Positions 26,391 through 33,833 of a stretch of 64,000 nt of DNA are shown piece after piece; position 1 is the stretch's first letter, and each line of letters begins with the position of its first letter. The translations under genes and the position numbers were made by a program. The stretch is from assembly GCF_000297115.1 (NCBI RefSeq), contig NZ_CAKP01000113.1, forward strand, positions 1 to 64,000, written 5' to 3'. Source of the DNA: Caloramator australicus RC3. Lineage in GTDB: Bacteria; Bacillota; Clostridia; Clostridiales; Caloramatoraceae. The notes beneath the pieces are model-generated. The model did no database searches and was not told the DNA's origin. It saw only the letters and a program-made list of their open reading frames with translations.

Positions 26391-26475
26391 CGCTTGCATT
26401 ACGCCGATAAAGCCAGGCCAAAGGCCAGTATGTTGACTTTATCAACCCTTTCGGGCAGCTACTCCCCTTTAACAT
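26384..26475 (-). promoter_or_regulatory. yybP-ykoY manganese riboswitch aptamer
   Basis: The minus strand reads GTTAAAGGGGAGTAGC, two arms, and GCAAGCGAGACCTTTAAC, the conserved ends of the yybP-ykoY motif. Mn2+ binding should stabilise the closing helix and prevent the terminator at 26351-26390, turning the exporter gene on. Promoter: TTTACT (26523-26518), 17 bases, TATAAT (26500-26495). Confidence 0.9.
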
Positions 26476-26547
26476 AGATTTAACTTCTGGAAATATTATA
26501 ATATATTTTTCCTTAAAAGTAAATATAATAATTTTATAAGGTTTCTC

Positions 26548-26576
26548 TTGATAAGCAATAAAATAAATGTTAAAAT
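26548..26576 (+). promoter_or_regulatory. SigA-type promoter of speE
   Basis: TTGATA (26548-26553), 17 bases, TAAAAT (26571-26576) on the plus strand, divergent from the riboswitch promoter. Confidence 0.65.
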
Positions 26577-26616
26577 CCTATATTGTATAGATTAACAGAG
26601 GGAGGAAAATGAAAAT

Positions 26617-27444
26617 ATGGAAATGTGGCTTAAGGAAATGCAAATCGAAGGCGCTGCTATGACTTATAAAGTAAAAGAAACCCTTGTTAGAAAAAAGACG
26701 CAGTATCAAGACCTTGCAATAGTTGACACAGATGTATTTGGAAGAATGCTCGTTCTTGACGGTATAGTTCAGACAACAATAAAAGATGAGTTCGTTTATC
26801 ATGAAATGATTACACACATTCCTCTCTTTACACATCCAAATCCAAAGAAGGTTTTGGTTGTTGGCGGTGGAGATGGCGGTGCAATTAGAGAAATACTAAA
26901 GCACCCAAGCGTTGAAAAGGCTGTTCTATGCGAAATCGACGGAGATGTTATAGAAGAATGCAAAAAATATCTTCCTGAAATAAGCTGTGCCCTTGATGAT
27001 CCAAGATGTGAAATATTCGTTGGTGACGGTATACAATACGTTAAAGAACATAAAAATGAATTTGATGTTATAATAGTAGACTCAACAGACCCTTTCAGCA
27101 TTGCTGAGGGACTATTCGGTGGAAACTTCTATAAAGACATATACAACGCATTAACAGAGGATGGTATATTTGTTGCTCAAACTGAAACTCCATTCTATTT
27201 ACCTGAAACAGTAAAGAAGGTATTCAACGATGCAAGAAACATATTCCCAGTAACAAAGCTATTTATGGCTGCTATTCCTACATACCCAGGAGGATATTGG
27301 AGTTTCACAATAGGATCCAAAAAATATGACCCAACACAAGTTGATACAACAAAAATTCCAGAATTAGATACAAAATACTATACTCCTGAAATTCACAAAG
27401 CATGCTTCGTATTACCAAAATATATCCAAGAATTAGTAAAATAA
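26617..27444 (+). CDS. speE: Spermidine synthase
   Basis: The 275-aa aminopropyltransferase has the decarboxylated-SAM site [16 protein letters not shown] near residue 78, [18 protein letters not shown] and IIVDSTDP. It transfers an aminopropyl group to putrescine and releases methylthioadenosine. It is monocistronic; speD and a decarboxylase are not in the window. The first ATG after GGGAGG (26609) is in another frame. Confidence 0.95.
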   Translation: MEMWLKEMQIEGAAMTYKVKETLVRKKTQYQDLAIVDTDVFGRMLVLDGIVQTTIKDEFVYHEMITHIPLFTHPNPKKVLVVGGGDGGAIREILKHPSVEKAVLCEIDGDVIEECKKYLPEISCALDDPRCEIFVGDGIQYVKEHKNEFDVIIVDSTDPFSIAEGLFGGNFYKDIYNALTEDGIFVAQTETPFYLPETVKKVFNDARNIFPVTKLFMAAIPTYPGGYWSFTIGSKKYDPTQVDTTKIPELDTKYYTPEIHKACFVLPKYIQELVK

Positions 27445-27463
27445 GCCCTCTTATTAAGAGGGC
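27445..27463 (+). terminator. Terminator after speE
   Basis: GCCCTCTT-att-AAGAGGGC followed by CTATTTTTT. Confidence 0.85.
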
Positions 27464-28002
27464 CTATTTTTTAACATATCTTCAACTACCTTGCTTTTAT
27501 CGCATTTTCCTAATGCTAAAAGCCTGTTATATATTTTCTGTGCTTCTTCCCTTTTATTATTTAAAATATAAGATCCAACTAATTTTATTAAAAATTTTTC
27601 TTCAATTTTAATATAATCCGTCCTTAAAACCTCATCAACAACCCTTTTAAAGGCTTCACATGCCTTTTCGTAGTCCTTCACTTTATAATATTCTAAAGCT
27701 AATTGCATGGATAAAAACAATTTTTCATTATCCTTTAAACTTTCTAATTGTAAGCCCTCCTCTAATGTTTCTATGGCTTTTTTCCTGCTAAATAGACTTC
27801 TTCTTTGATATACCCTATTTATGTCTTTAAGGCTTTTTACAGGCCTTCTTGATTCATAAAAAATAAACAGCAAAACGAACAAAACTAAAATTATACTTTT
27901 AATAGTTGAAGGTAAAAAATTCAAGTATCCTGAAAATCCAATCAATAAAACTATAATAAACAAAAGCAAAATCATGCTTCTAAATGCTTTTTTGTCCACC
28001 AA
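27454..28002 (-). CDS. Membrane-anchored TPR-like protein, unknown function
   Basis: The 182-aa protein has two N-terminal membrane helices (~10-47), then a helical region with TPR-like repeats (LEYYKVKDYEKACEAFKRVV and NNKREEAQKIYNRLLALG). TPR proteins mediate protein contacts; no specific role is visible. It lies 11 bases after the DUF4438 gene, probably co-transcribed. Confidence 0.65.
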   Translation of the reverse strand: MVDKKAFRSMILLLFIIVLLIGFSGYLNFLPSTIKSIILVLFVLLFIFYESRRPVKSLKDINRVYQRRSLFSRKKAIETLEEGLQLESLKDNEKLFLSMQLALEYYKVKDYEKACEAFKRVVDEVLRTDYIKIEEKFLIKLVGSYILNNKREEAQKIYNRLLALGKCDKSKVVEDMLKNRPS

Positions 28003-28013
28003 ATTTAATCCTC

Positions 28014-28877
28014 CTACTTAATATAATCTATGTAGTTTATTATGTTGGCATTTTCATCCATATATCCTTCTATTTTATCATACTTACAGGTTAATATGGT
28101 TGTAATACCAGGTCCGTGCCCCATCTTAATGCAGTCGCTGTGGATAACAACACCTATGCTTACAGCTCCCTTTAAATATCCTCTTCCATAGGTATTATCG
28201 CAATCTCTTAATAGGACTAAGTCACCAAATTTTAATTTATCAAGTCCAAGTCTTTTAATTTCCTCCATATCCTCCGTCATTATATCATAATCCCCTGAAA
28301 ATGCAGTAGCAGCACCTATTCCTGACCCCATAAGATAAGCAGGAACCTCTGCAACAACAGGAACTTTAAGTTTGCCATCTTCCTCCCTTATAGGAATATT
28401 TAAAAATAGCCGTGGATCAACATTCATAACTTCAACATCGGGATAATCCAAAAGCTTGAGTCCCTGTCCCCATGCTTTAATTAAAATCTTGTCATCGACT
28501 GACATCTTCTCTAAGTCTTCCTCTTTGAATTGAATTAAAACATGGTCAATTCCTCCGTGTTTTCCAATAACAAATCCTTTAGCACCTTTTGCATCACCTG
28601 TTACAACCCTTGCCTCATTTCCAATGCAGGCAAAAATCATTAGAGCCCCATTTTCATTCTTGTCCTCATTCCTAATCGAAACTCCTGGTTCAACGTGATC
28701 TCCAGACCATCCATAAACAGGATCTCCCACCTTTACATTATAGGTTATTCCACCTGTTGCAGGCAAAACATGTGCCTTTCCGTTAACATCAACTCTAAAT
28801 GGAGTTGCATTAACAGGATGATGAATTTTACCTTGAACCGATTGAAGGACAGTCCTTTCAAAATTTGTTCTTATCAT
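28014..28877 (-). CDS. DUF4438 family protein
   Basis: The ~287-aa protein matches DUF4438, found in anaerobic bacteria and archaea: VQGKIHHPVNATPFRVDVNG, GDPVYGWSGDHVEPGVS, FVIGKHGGIDHVLI, GYLKGAVSIGVVIHSD. Function is unknown. The several conserved His/Asp/Cys residues could form a metal site. I prefer the ATG at 28877 behind GGGGGG over an upstream start at 28898. Confidence 0.85.
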   Translation of the reverse strand: MIRTNFERTVLQSVQGKIHHPVNATPFRVDVNGKAHVLPATGGITYNVKVGDPVYGWSGDHVEPGVSIRNEDKNENGALMIFACIGNEARVVTGDAKGAKGFVIGKHGGIDHVLIQFKEEDLEKMSVDDKILIKAWGQGLKLLDYPDVEVMNVDPRLFLNIPIREEDGKLKVPVVAEVPAYLMGSGIGAATAFSGDYDIMTEDMEEIKRLGLDKLKFGDLVLLRDCDNTYGRGYLKGAVSIGVVIHSDCIKMGHGPGITTILTCKYDKIEGYMDENANIINYIDYIK

Positions 28878-28991
28878 GTTAATCCCCCCAAAATTCAAGC
28901 TAATTATATTATAACAAATATAAATTAAGATAGGATAATTTTTTATAAACTACACATAATTTTATTAGAAACTCCTATCGGAGGTGAAATA

Positions 28992-29132
28992 ATGGTAAGA
29001 AAGAGCAAGAAATGGATATTAGGCAAGGAACTTCCAACAGCATCCAAAAGATATAAGATAGGTCCTGGAATTGATCTTATAGATGAAAAATTTAGAGAAA
29101 CCTTTGGTTATAGAAGAAACGATACAAGATAA
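28992..29132 (+). CDS. Small basic protein, unidentified (46 aa)
   Basis: A 46-codon frame follows GGAGGTG by 5 bases and ends at a strong terminator. The peptide is basic: MVRKSKKWILGKELPTASKR, then IGPGIDLIDEKFRETFGYRR. I do not recognise it. The clean ribosome site, independent leader and terminator support a real gene. Confidence 0.65.
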   Translation: MVRKSKKWILGKELPTASKRYKIGPGIDLIDEKFRETFGYRRNDTR

Positions 29133-29158
29133 AAGGACTGCAAAAATGCAGTCCTTTT
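29131..29158. terminator. Bidirectional terminator
   Basis: AAAAGGACTGCA-aaaa-TGCAGTCCTTTT, a perfect 12-bp stem, lies between the 46-aa gene and the convergent selenoprotein gene. Confidence 0.88.
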
Positions 29159-29160
29159 AA

Positions 29161-29385
29161 TTATAGGGCTCTATCTATGGCTTCCTTGTCAAATCCTACA
29201 ATAATTCTTCCATTGATATCGATAACAGGAACTCCCATTTGTCCGGATTTTTTAACCATCTCCATAGCTGCTGCTCTATCTGCAGCAACATTTTTTTCAG
29301 TAAATGGAACGTTTCTCTGTCTTAGGTAATCCTTTACCCTTGTGCACCATGGTCATGTAGGAGTAGTATAAACTATTACTGCCAT
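29161..29385 (-). CDS. Selenocysteine-containing glutaredoxin-like protein
   Basis: A 74-codon frame from ATG 29385 to TAA 29161 contains one in-frame TGA at codon 11, giving YTTPT-U-PWCTRVKDYL. The UGA is exactly at the first active-site cysteine of a glutaredoxin/NrdH-type CPWC motif. The rest of the fold (GVPVIDINGRIIVGFDKE) is intact. After the UGA, GGTAA-agga-TTACC can form a hairpin with its GG-containing loop about 19 bases downstream, consistent with a bacterial SECIS. AGGAGG precedes the ATG. The alternative is a nonsense mutation. Confidence 0.85.
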
Positions 29386-29466
29386 ATTTATTCCTCCTTT
29401 ATTAAATTATACCTATATAGGGTATACTTCTTTCTATTAACATTATATTTCACCATTCTAAAAAAA

Positions 29467-31185
29467 TCAACCACTTAACCAAAATTTTACTTCATTAAAT
29501 TCTTTATCCGTTATTTTAAAATATTCTTTAAGTATCTTATCTATTATTTTAATATTAGCATTCCCATACTTTAATACTTCATTCTCTACATCTTTTATAT
29601 ATTCTGGTATTTTAATCCTTAAAAGATTATAAGGATAATACTCATATAAATTATCTCCAAGCTTTTTAAGGTGGGTTTTTATATAAAATTCATATATTGA
29701 GCTGTTTAAAATACCCACCAAAAACTCATAGGAATATAATGATTCATATAAACCTAAAAGTTTTAATCCATAAACATCAGCGCTAAAATAACTTCCAAAG
29801 TCTATGGCGAACTTATTGCTTGCCGCTTTATAAGGAAATATAATTTTTTTGCCCTCAAACAAATCCATGCTTCTTCCCCACTGAAGCTCATACCACCTTC
29901 TGACTCCCTTTTGGCACTCTCTTCTTTTAATCAGCTTTTCCTTATATTTTTCTATATGCATTAAAGCATTTCTATATCCTTTTTCATCATCAATTAAATT
30001 AGAATATATTAAGCATTTATCTGGGTTAATTATTTTAAATTTCTCTATATTTTTCCCTTTTATCCAGGGCTTTAATAATTTATCTTCTATTTTAAGCTTT
30101 TTTGCTTCCTCCCAAGTTAAAACAAAGGCATCATCGCATCCGGTTATTATCCCTTGAAAGCACTCTGCAATTTCATATAAATTTACTCCTTTTATTTTCT
30201 TTATTATGCTTTTTCCTAAGCTATTTAAAAAAATCCAACCGTCATTAGATAACTCATCCTTTAAAATTTCAACTCTTTTTGTATATAAACTTGTTTTTTT
30301 ATCTATATCATCAAAAATATCATCAATATTTTTTTTAGAATCTGGCAAAAATTTAAAATACTCTATTGTTTTTCTTTCAGCCTTTATAAGGTAAATAATT
30401 ATGTTATCTATACCTGCATTTTTAAAAACCCTAATACCATAAAAATCTATAATTTTTTCTATTGAAGAATTGTTTAAAATAAAATTCCTTATGCCGGAGG
30501 CATGTTGCGCTTCTAAGAGGTATCTTGAAATAAAAAATATTAATTTTCCTCCGTCCATTAAACTTTCAAGGGATTTTTTAATAAAGCAATAGGAAAGATC
30601 CCCCTTGTCATAAAAAACATCACCAAAATTTTCTCTTAGCCTTTCTCTATAATCTTTAAGAAGAACTTTATGTCCCATGTAGGGGGGATTACCGATTATT
30701 ACATCAAATTCATCCTGAACATCGAATAAAAAATCTCCACAGACTATATTTTTAGGCATAATTCTGCTTCTTTTATAAACCTCTAAAATAGTTATCTTTA
30801 AAGCTACATCATCAAGGTCCATCCCATAGATATTATTATTTACAACATGTTCCTTTGCATTTTTAATATTTAGTTTTTCTGCATATCCCAATAATTTTTC
30901 ATAAACATAAATCAAAAAAAATCCTCCCCCGCAGGAGGGATCTAAAATTTTTAAATTTGGATTCTTTCTATAATCTTCAAAACTTAAAGAGGAATCCACC
31001 ATATACTTTATAACCTCATAGGGAGTATAAACGCTTCCCATTTTCTTTTTTTCTTCCTTGTTCTTTAATCTTTGATATGTATCTCCTAAGCTTTCTCCCC
31101 ATTTATCAAATATGCTTAAATCAATTATTCCATTAATTAAGCTTTGATAGGCTTTGTCTAAGTCATCTAAAAATTCTTTAAGCAT
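29467..31185 (-). CDS. CamA-like DNA adenine N6-methyltransferase
   Basis: The 572-aa protein has a gamma-class MTase domain: SAM site LDPSCGGGFFL (81-91) and catalytic NPPY at 166-169. A C-terminal target-recognition part contains FQGIITGCDDAF, RRECQKGVRRWYELQWGR, KIIFPYKA and FLVGILNSSIYEFY. From memory these blocks closely match C. difficile CamA (577 aa), an orphan methyltransferase that modifies the last A of CAAAAA and affects sporulation. No restriction endonuclease lies next to it. msrC is immediately upstream. Confidence 0.85.
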   Translation of the reverse strand: MLKEFLDDLDKAYQSLINGIIDLSIFDKWGESLGDTYQRLKNKEEKKKMGSVYTPYEVIKYMVDSSLSFEDYRKNPNLKILDPSCGGGFFLIYVYEKLLGYAEKLNIKNAKEHVVNNNIYGMDLDDVALKITILEVYKRSRIMPKNIVCGDFLFDVQDEFDVIIGNPPYMGHKVLLKDYRERLRENFGDVFYDKGDLSYCFIKKSLESLMDGGKLIFFISRYLLEAQHASGIRNFILNNSSIEKIIDFYGIRVFKNAGIDNIIIYLIKAERKTIEYFKFLPDSKKNIDDIFDDIDKKTSLYTKRVEILKDELSNDGWIFLNSLGKSIIKKIKGVNLYEIAECFQGIITGCDDAFVLTWEEAKKLKIEDKLLKPWIKGKNIEKFKIINPDKCLIYSNLIDDEKGYRNALMHIEKYKEKLIKRRECQKGVRRWYELQWGRSMDLFEGKKIIFPYKAASNKFAIDFGSYFSADVYGLKLLGLYESLYSYEFLVGILNSSIYEFYIKTHLKKLGDNLYEYYPYNLLRIKIPEYIKDVENEVLKYGNANIKIIDKILKEYFKITDKEFNEVKFWLSG

Positions 31186-31195
31186 ATATCCTCCT

Positions 31196-31702
31196 TTATA
31201 TTCTCGTAACTTCCTTCCAATCTAAGTATTTATTTAGCTTTTTAACCAGCTTTTCCAAAAAAATCTTATCAATATCATCAAACCTATTGAACTTAGGACT
31301 GTCAATATCCAAAACCCCATAGAGCACATCATCTTTTATAATCGGAACTACAATCTCAGAATTTGATGCACTATCGCAGGCTATATGCCCTTCAAACTCA
31401 TGGACATTTGGCACAATATATGTCCTTCTATCCCTTGCTGCACTTCCACAAACACCCTTACCTATTTTTATCCTCGTGCAGGCAGCTTTGCCGCCAAAGG
31501 GACCTAAAACAAGCTCCCCATCCTTCATCAAATAAAATCCCGCCCAATTTATATCCTCTAAATTATCATATAATAGTGCCGCAACGTTGCATAAGTTTGC
31601 TAAAACATCCTTTTCAGCAGATAAGTAACTTTCAATTCTATATATTAGCATCTTATAAAAATTTTCTTTTGAATCAGCAACTATCTTATTATTATTTAAC
31701 AT
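31196..31702 (-). CDS. msrC: Free methionine-(R)-sulfoxide reductase (GAF domain)
   Basis: The 168-aa GAF protein has the three fRMsr cysteines in KAACTRIKIGKGVCGSAA and EGHIACDSASNSEIVVPI. It reduces free methionine-R-sulfoxide, with electrons usually from thioredoxin. GGAGG precedes the ATG by 7 bases. It ends 10 bases upstream of the methyltransferase start, so the two are probably co-transcribed. Confidence 0.92.
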   Translation of the reverse strand: MLNNNKIVADSKENFYKMLIYRIESYLSAEKDVLANLCNVAALLYDNLEDINWAGFYLMKDGELVLGPFGGKAACTRIKIGKGVCGSAARDRRTYIVPNVHEFEGHIACDSASNSEIVVPIIKDDVLYGVLDIDSPKFNRFDDIDKIFLEKLVKKLNKYLDWKEVTRI

Positions 31703-31770
31703 ATTATCGCCTCCAATCGCTTTTTATATTAATATATCATTATACAAAAATACCTTCAACTCCAAAATAA

Positions 31771-31796
31771 AAGGGTGCAAATTATTTGCAACCTCC
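31771..31796. terminator. Diverged terminator duplicate (left of MITE copy 3)
   Basis: This 26-bp segment matches 32081-32106 at 23 positions. The stem GGGTGCAAA...TTTGCAACC now has one mismatch, so it is decaying. Confidence 0.6.
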
Positions 31797-32080
31797 AGAT
31801 TGTAGACAAATCTTCTATGAACTTTATACTTTGCAAGAGCCCCGTGATAGGATTTCAAAAAGGCATCTCTCATAAGCTCTAGCAATTCTTGCTTTTCGAC
31901 TTTCCAAAAGTCCGTAATTCTGCACACGGACGTGCAGAGCCGAGTGGCCGACACGGATGTCGGCTCACGAGGGTAGGACTTTTGAAAACAAAGAAAAGCT
32001 TAGAATTGCTTAGCGAAATGAGCGAATGCCGGGGAAATCCTTCACGGGGCTTATCATAAAATAACTTTTTCAACAGTCTG
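31797..32080 (-). mobile_element. Terminator-inserted hairpin MITE, copy 3
   Basis: This 284-bp element has the same orientation as copy 2. On the minus strand it runs from CAGACTGTTGAAAAAG to GTCTACAATCT. The fold-back arms and twin apical hairpins (CCGAC-atccgt-GTCGG, CTGCAC-gtccgt-GTGCAG) are kept; outer arms pair AGCCCCGTGA with TCACGGGGCT. The internal open frame is a by-product of the repeat. The flanking 26-bp duplication has 3 mismatches, so this may be the oldest insertion. Confidence 0.9.
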
Positions 32081-32106
32081 AAGGGTGCAAATAATTTGCA
32101 CCCTCA
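32081..32106 (-). terminator. Terminator downstream of hutH (right target duplication)
   Basis: AGGGTGCAAAT-aat-TTGCACCCT is an almost perfect stem 25 bases past the hutH stop. It is the intact copy of the target sequence. Confidence 0.7.
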
Positions 32107-32110
32107 TAAA

Positions 32111-32130
32111 AAATCTTAAGTGCCAGGCAC
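32111..32130. repeat. 20-bp palindromic repeat, copy A
   Basis: The minus strand reads GTGCCTGGCACTTAAGATTT, identical to the plus strand at 42418-42437. It sits between the hutH stop and its terminator. Confidence 0.7.
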
Positions 32131-33657
32131 CTATTCTATCTCTCCTATTTTATCCTCTACTTCTTTAACAAGAGTTCCACTATCTACAAGTCGACTTGCC
32201 TTATTAATATCAATATACATTACTCTATCCTCATCAAGATGTTCTATTTCCTTTCTAATTAGCTTATATGCAACTTCAGTTCCCCTACCAAGTTTAAAAT
32301 CACCTCTAAAATCTATAGCCTGAGCTGCAGCAAGGTATTCAATTCCTAATACCCTCGATACATTATAAATAATGCTTCTTGCCTTCCTTGCAGCAGTAGT
32401 TCCCATACTCACATGATCCTCTTGATTTGCTGAGGACGGAATTGAGTCAACTGATGCTGGATGTGCAAGAACCTTATTCTCAGAAACCAAAGAAGCTGCT
32501 GAATATTGTGCAATCATAAATCCTGAGTTAAGTCCGCCCTTTTTAGTTAAAAAGGCTGGAAGATCGTTTAACTGATAATTTACAAGCCTTTCTATTCTTC
32601 TTTCCGACACATTGGCAAGCTCTGATACTGCGATTCCTAAAAAGTCCATTGCAAGGGCAACAGGCTGTCCATGGAAATTACCTCCTGAAATTACCCTCAT
32701 CTCATCTTCAAAAATCAAAGGATTATCTGTTGCGGAATTTATTTCTATTTCTATAACTCTTTTTACATATTCTATAGCATCTTTACTTGCTCCATGTATC
32801 TGTGGAATACATCTTAATGTATAGGCATCCTGAACTCTTAGTTCACCCTGCCTTGTTGTTAAACTGCTTCCCTCTAAAATCCTTAATAGGTTCCTTGAGC
32901 ATTTTAGCTGTCCTATCTGTGGTCTTACCTCATGAACCCTATGATAATAAGCATCAGTAATTCCCCTTAGTGCTTCAACTGTCATGGATGCTATAATGTC
33001 CGAAGCTTTTGCAAGGTTTATGGCATCATAAACAGCTAAAGCCCCAATTGCCGTCATAACTTGAGTTCCGTTTATTAGAGCTAATCCTTCCTTTTCAACA
33101 AGCTCAACCTTTTCAAGTCCTGCTCTTTTTAAAGCCTCTTCTCCACTTAATCTTTCGCCTTGATAATATGCCTCGCCTTCCCCAATCATTACAAGAACCA
33201 TGTGGGATAAAGGTGCAAGGTCTCCGCTGGCACCTAAGGATCCCTTTTCATATATAACAGGATGGACTCCTTTGTTTAACATATCTATGAGAGTTTGAAG
33301 GGTTGATAATCTAACTCCAGAATGTCCCTTTGAAAGTGCATTAGCTCTTAAAAGCATTATGGCCCTTACTATTTCTGTGTCAAATTCATCTCCAACTGCA
33401 CAAGCATGGGAAACAATGAGATTTCTTTGAAGCCTTTTTGCATCCTCCTTTGAAATTACAACCTCGGCAAACTTTCCAAAGCCGGTTGTAATTCCATACT
33501 CTACCCTTTCATCTTGAACAAACTTGTCGACTAAAGCCCTTGCCTTTTCTACCCTTAATTTAGCATCATCTGAAAGCTCAACATAATAACCATTTCTTGC
33601 AACATTTACGACATCCTGAATAGTTAAATGGTGTCCGTCGATCACAACCTTGTTCAT
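32131..33657 (-). CDS. hutH: Histidine ammonia-lyase
   Basis: The 508-aa enzyme deaminates histidine to urocanate. The MIO prosthetic group forms from Ala143-Ser144-Gly145 in GSLGASGDLAPLSH. Other conserved segments are YGITTGFGKFA and QYSAASLVSENK. No hutU, hutI or ftcD is nearby, so the rest of the pathway lies elsewhere or urocanate is the product. It is near peptide transport and peptidase genes. Confidence 0.95.
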   Translation of the reverse strand: MNKVVIDGHHLTIQDVVNVARNGYYVELSDDAKLRVEKARALVDKFVQDERVEYGITTGFGKFAEVVISKEDAKRLQRNLIVSHACAVGDEFDTEIVRAIMLLRANALSKGHSGVRLSTLQTLIDMLNKGVHPVIYEKGSLGASGDLAPLSHMVLVMIGEGEAYYQGERLSGEEALKRAGLEKVELVEKEGLALINGTQVMTAIGALAVYDAINLAKASDIIASMTVEALRGITDAYYHRVHEVRPQIGQLKCSRNLLRILEGSSLTTRQGELRVQDAYTLRCIPQIHGASKDAIEYVKRVIEIEINSATDNPLIFEDEMRVISGGNFHGQPVALAMDFLGIAVSELANVSERRIERLVNYQLNDLPAFLTKKGGLNSGFMIAQYSAASLVSENKVLAHPASVDSIPSSANQEDHVSMGTTAARKARSIIYNVSRVLGIEYLAAAQAIDFRGDFKLGRGTEVAYKLIRKEIEHLDEDRVMYIDINKASRLVDSGTLVKEVEDKIGEIE

Positions 33658-33794
33658 TATTTTACCCCCCTAAAAAGTTACCAAACTAAAAATTTTACAT
33701 AATTATTATAACATTTATTTAACTTTTTCGAAATATATAAATATATAAAATATTTTGTCAAATTTTATCTGAATATTATTTAAAAACATAAAAA

Positions 33795-33827
33795 AGTCCT
33801 TAAGAAGTATTTAACTTCTTAAGGACT
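33795..33827 (-). terminator. Terminator after OPT transporter 1
   Basis: AGTCCTTAAGAAGT-attta-ACTTCTTAAGGACT is followed by a T6 run on the minus strand. Confidence 0.9.
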
Positions 33828-33833
33828 CATAGA

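Noticed and set aside
26314-26475. N-terminal extension of the GDT1-type exporter to 26475
   Set aside because: That stretch is the yybP-ykoY riboswitch and its terminator, and the ribosome site serves the ATG at 26313.
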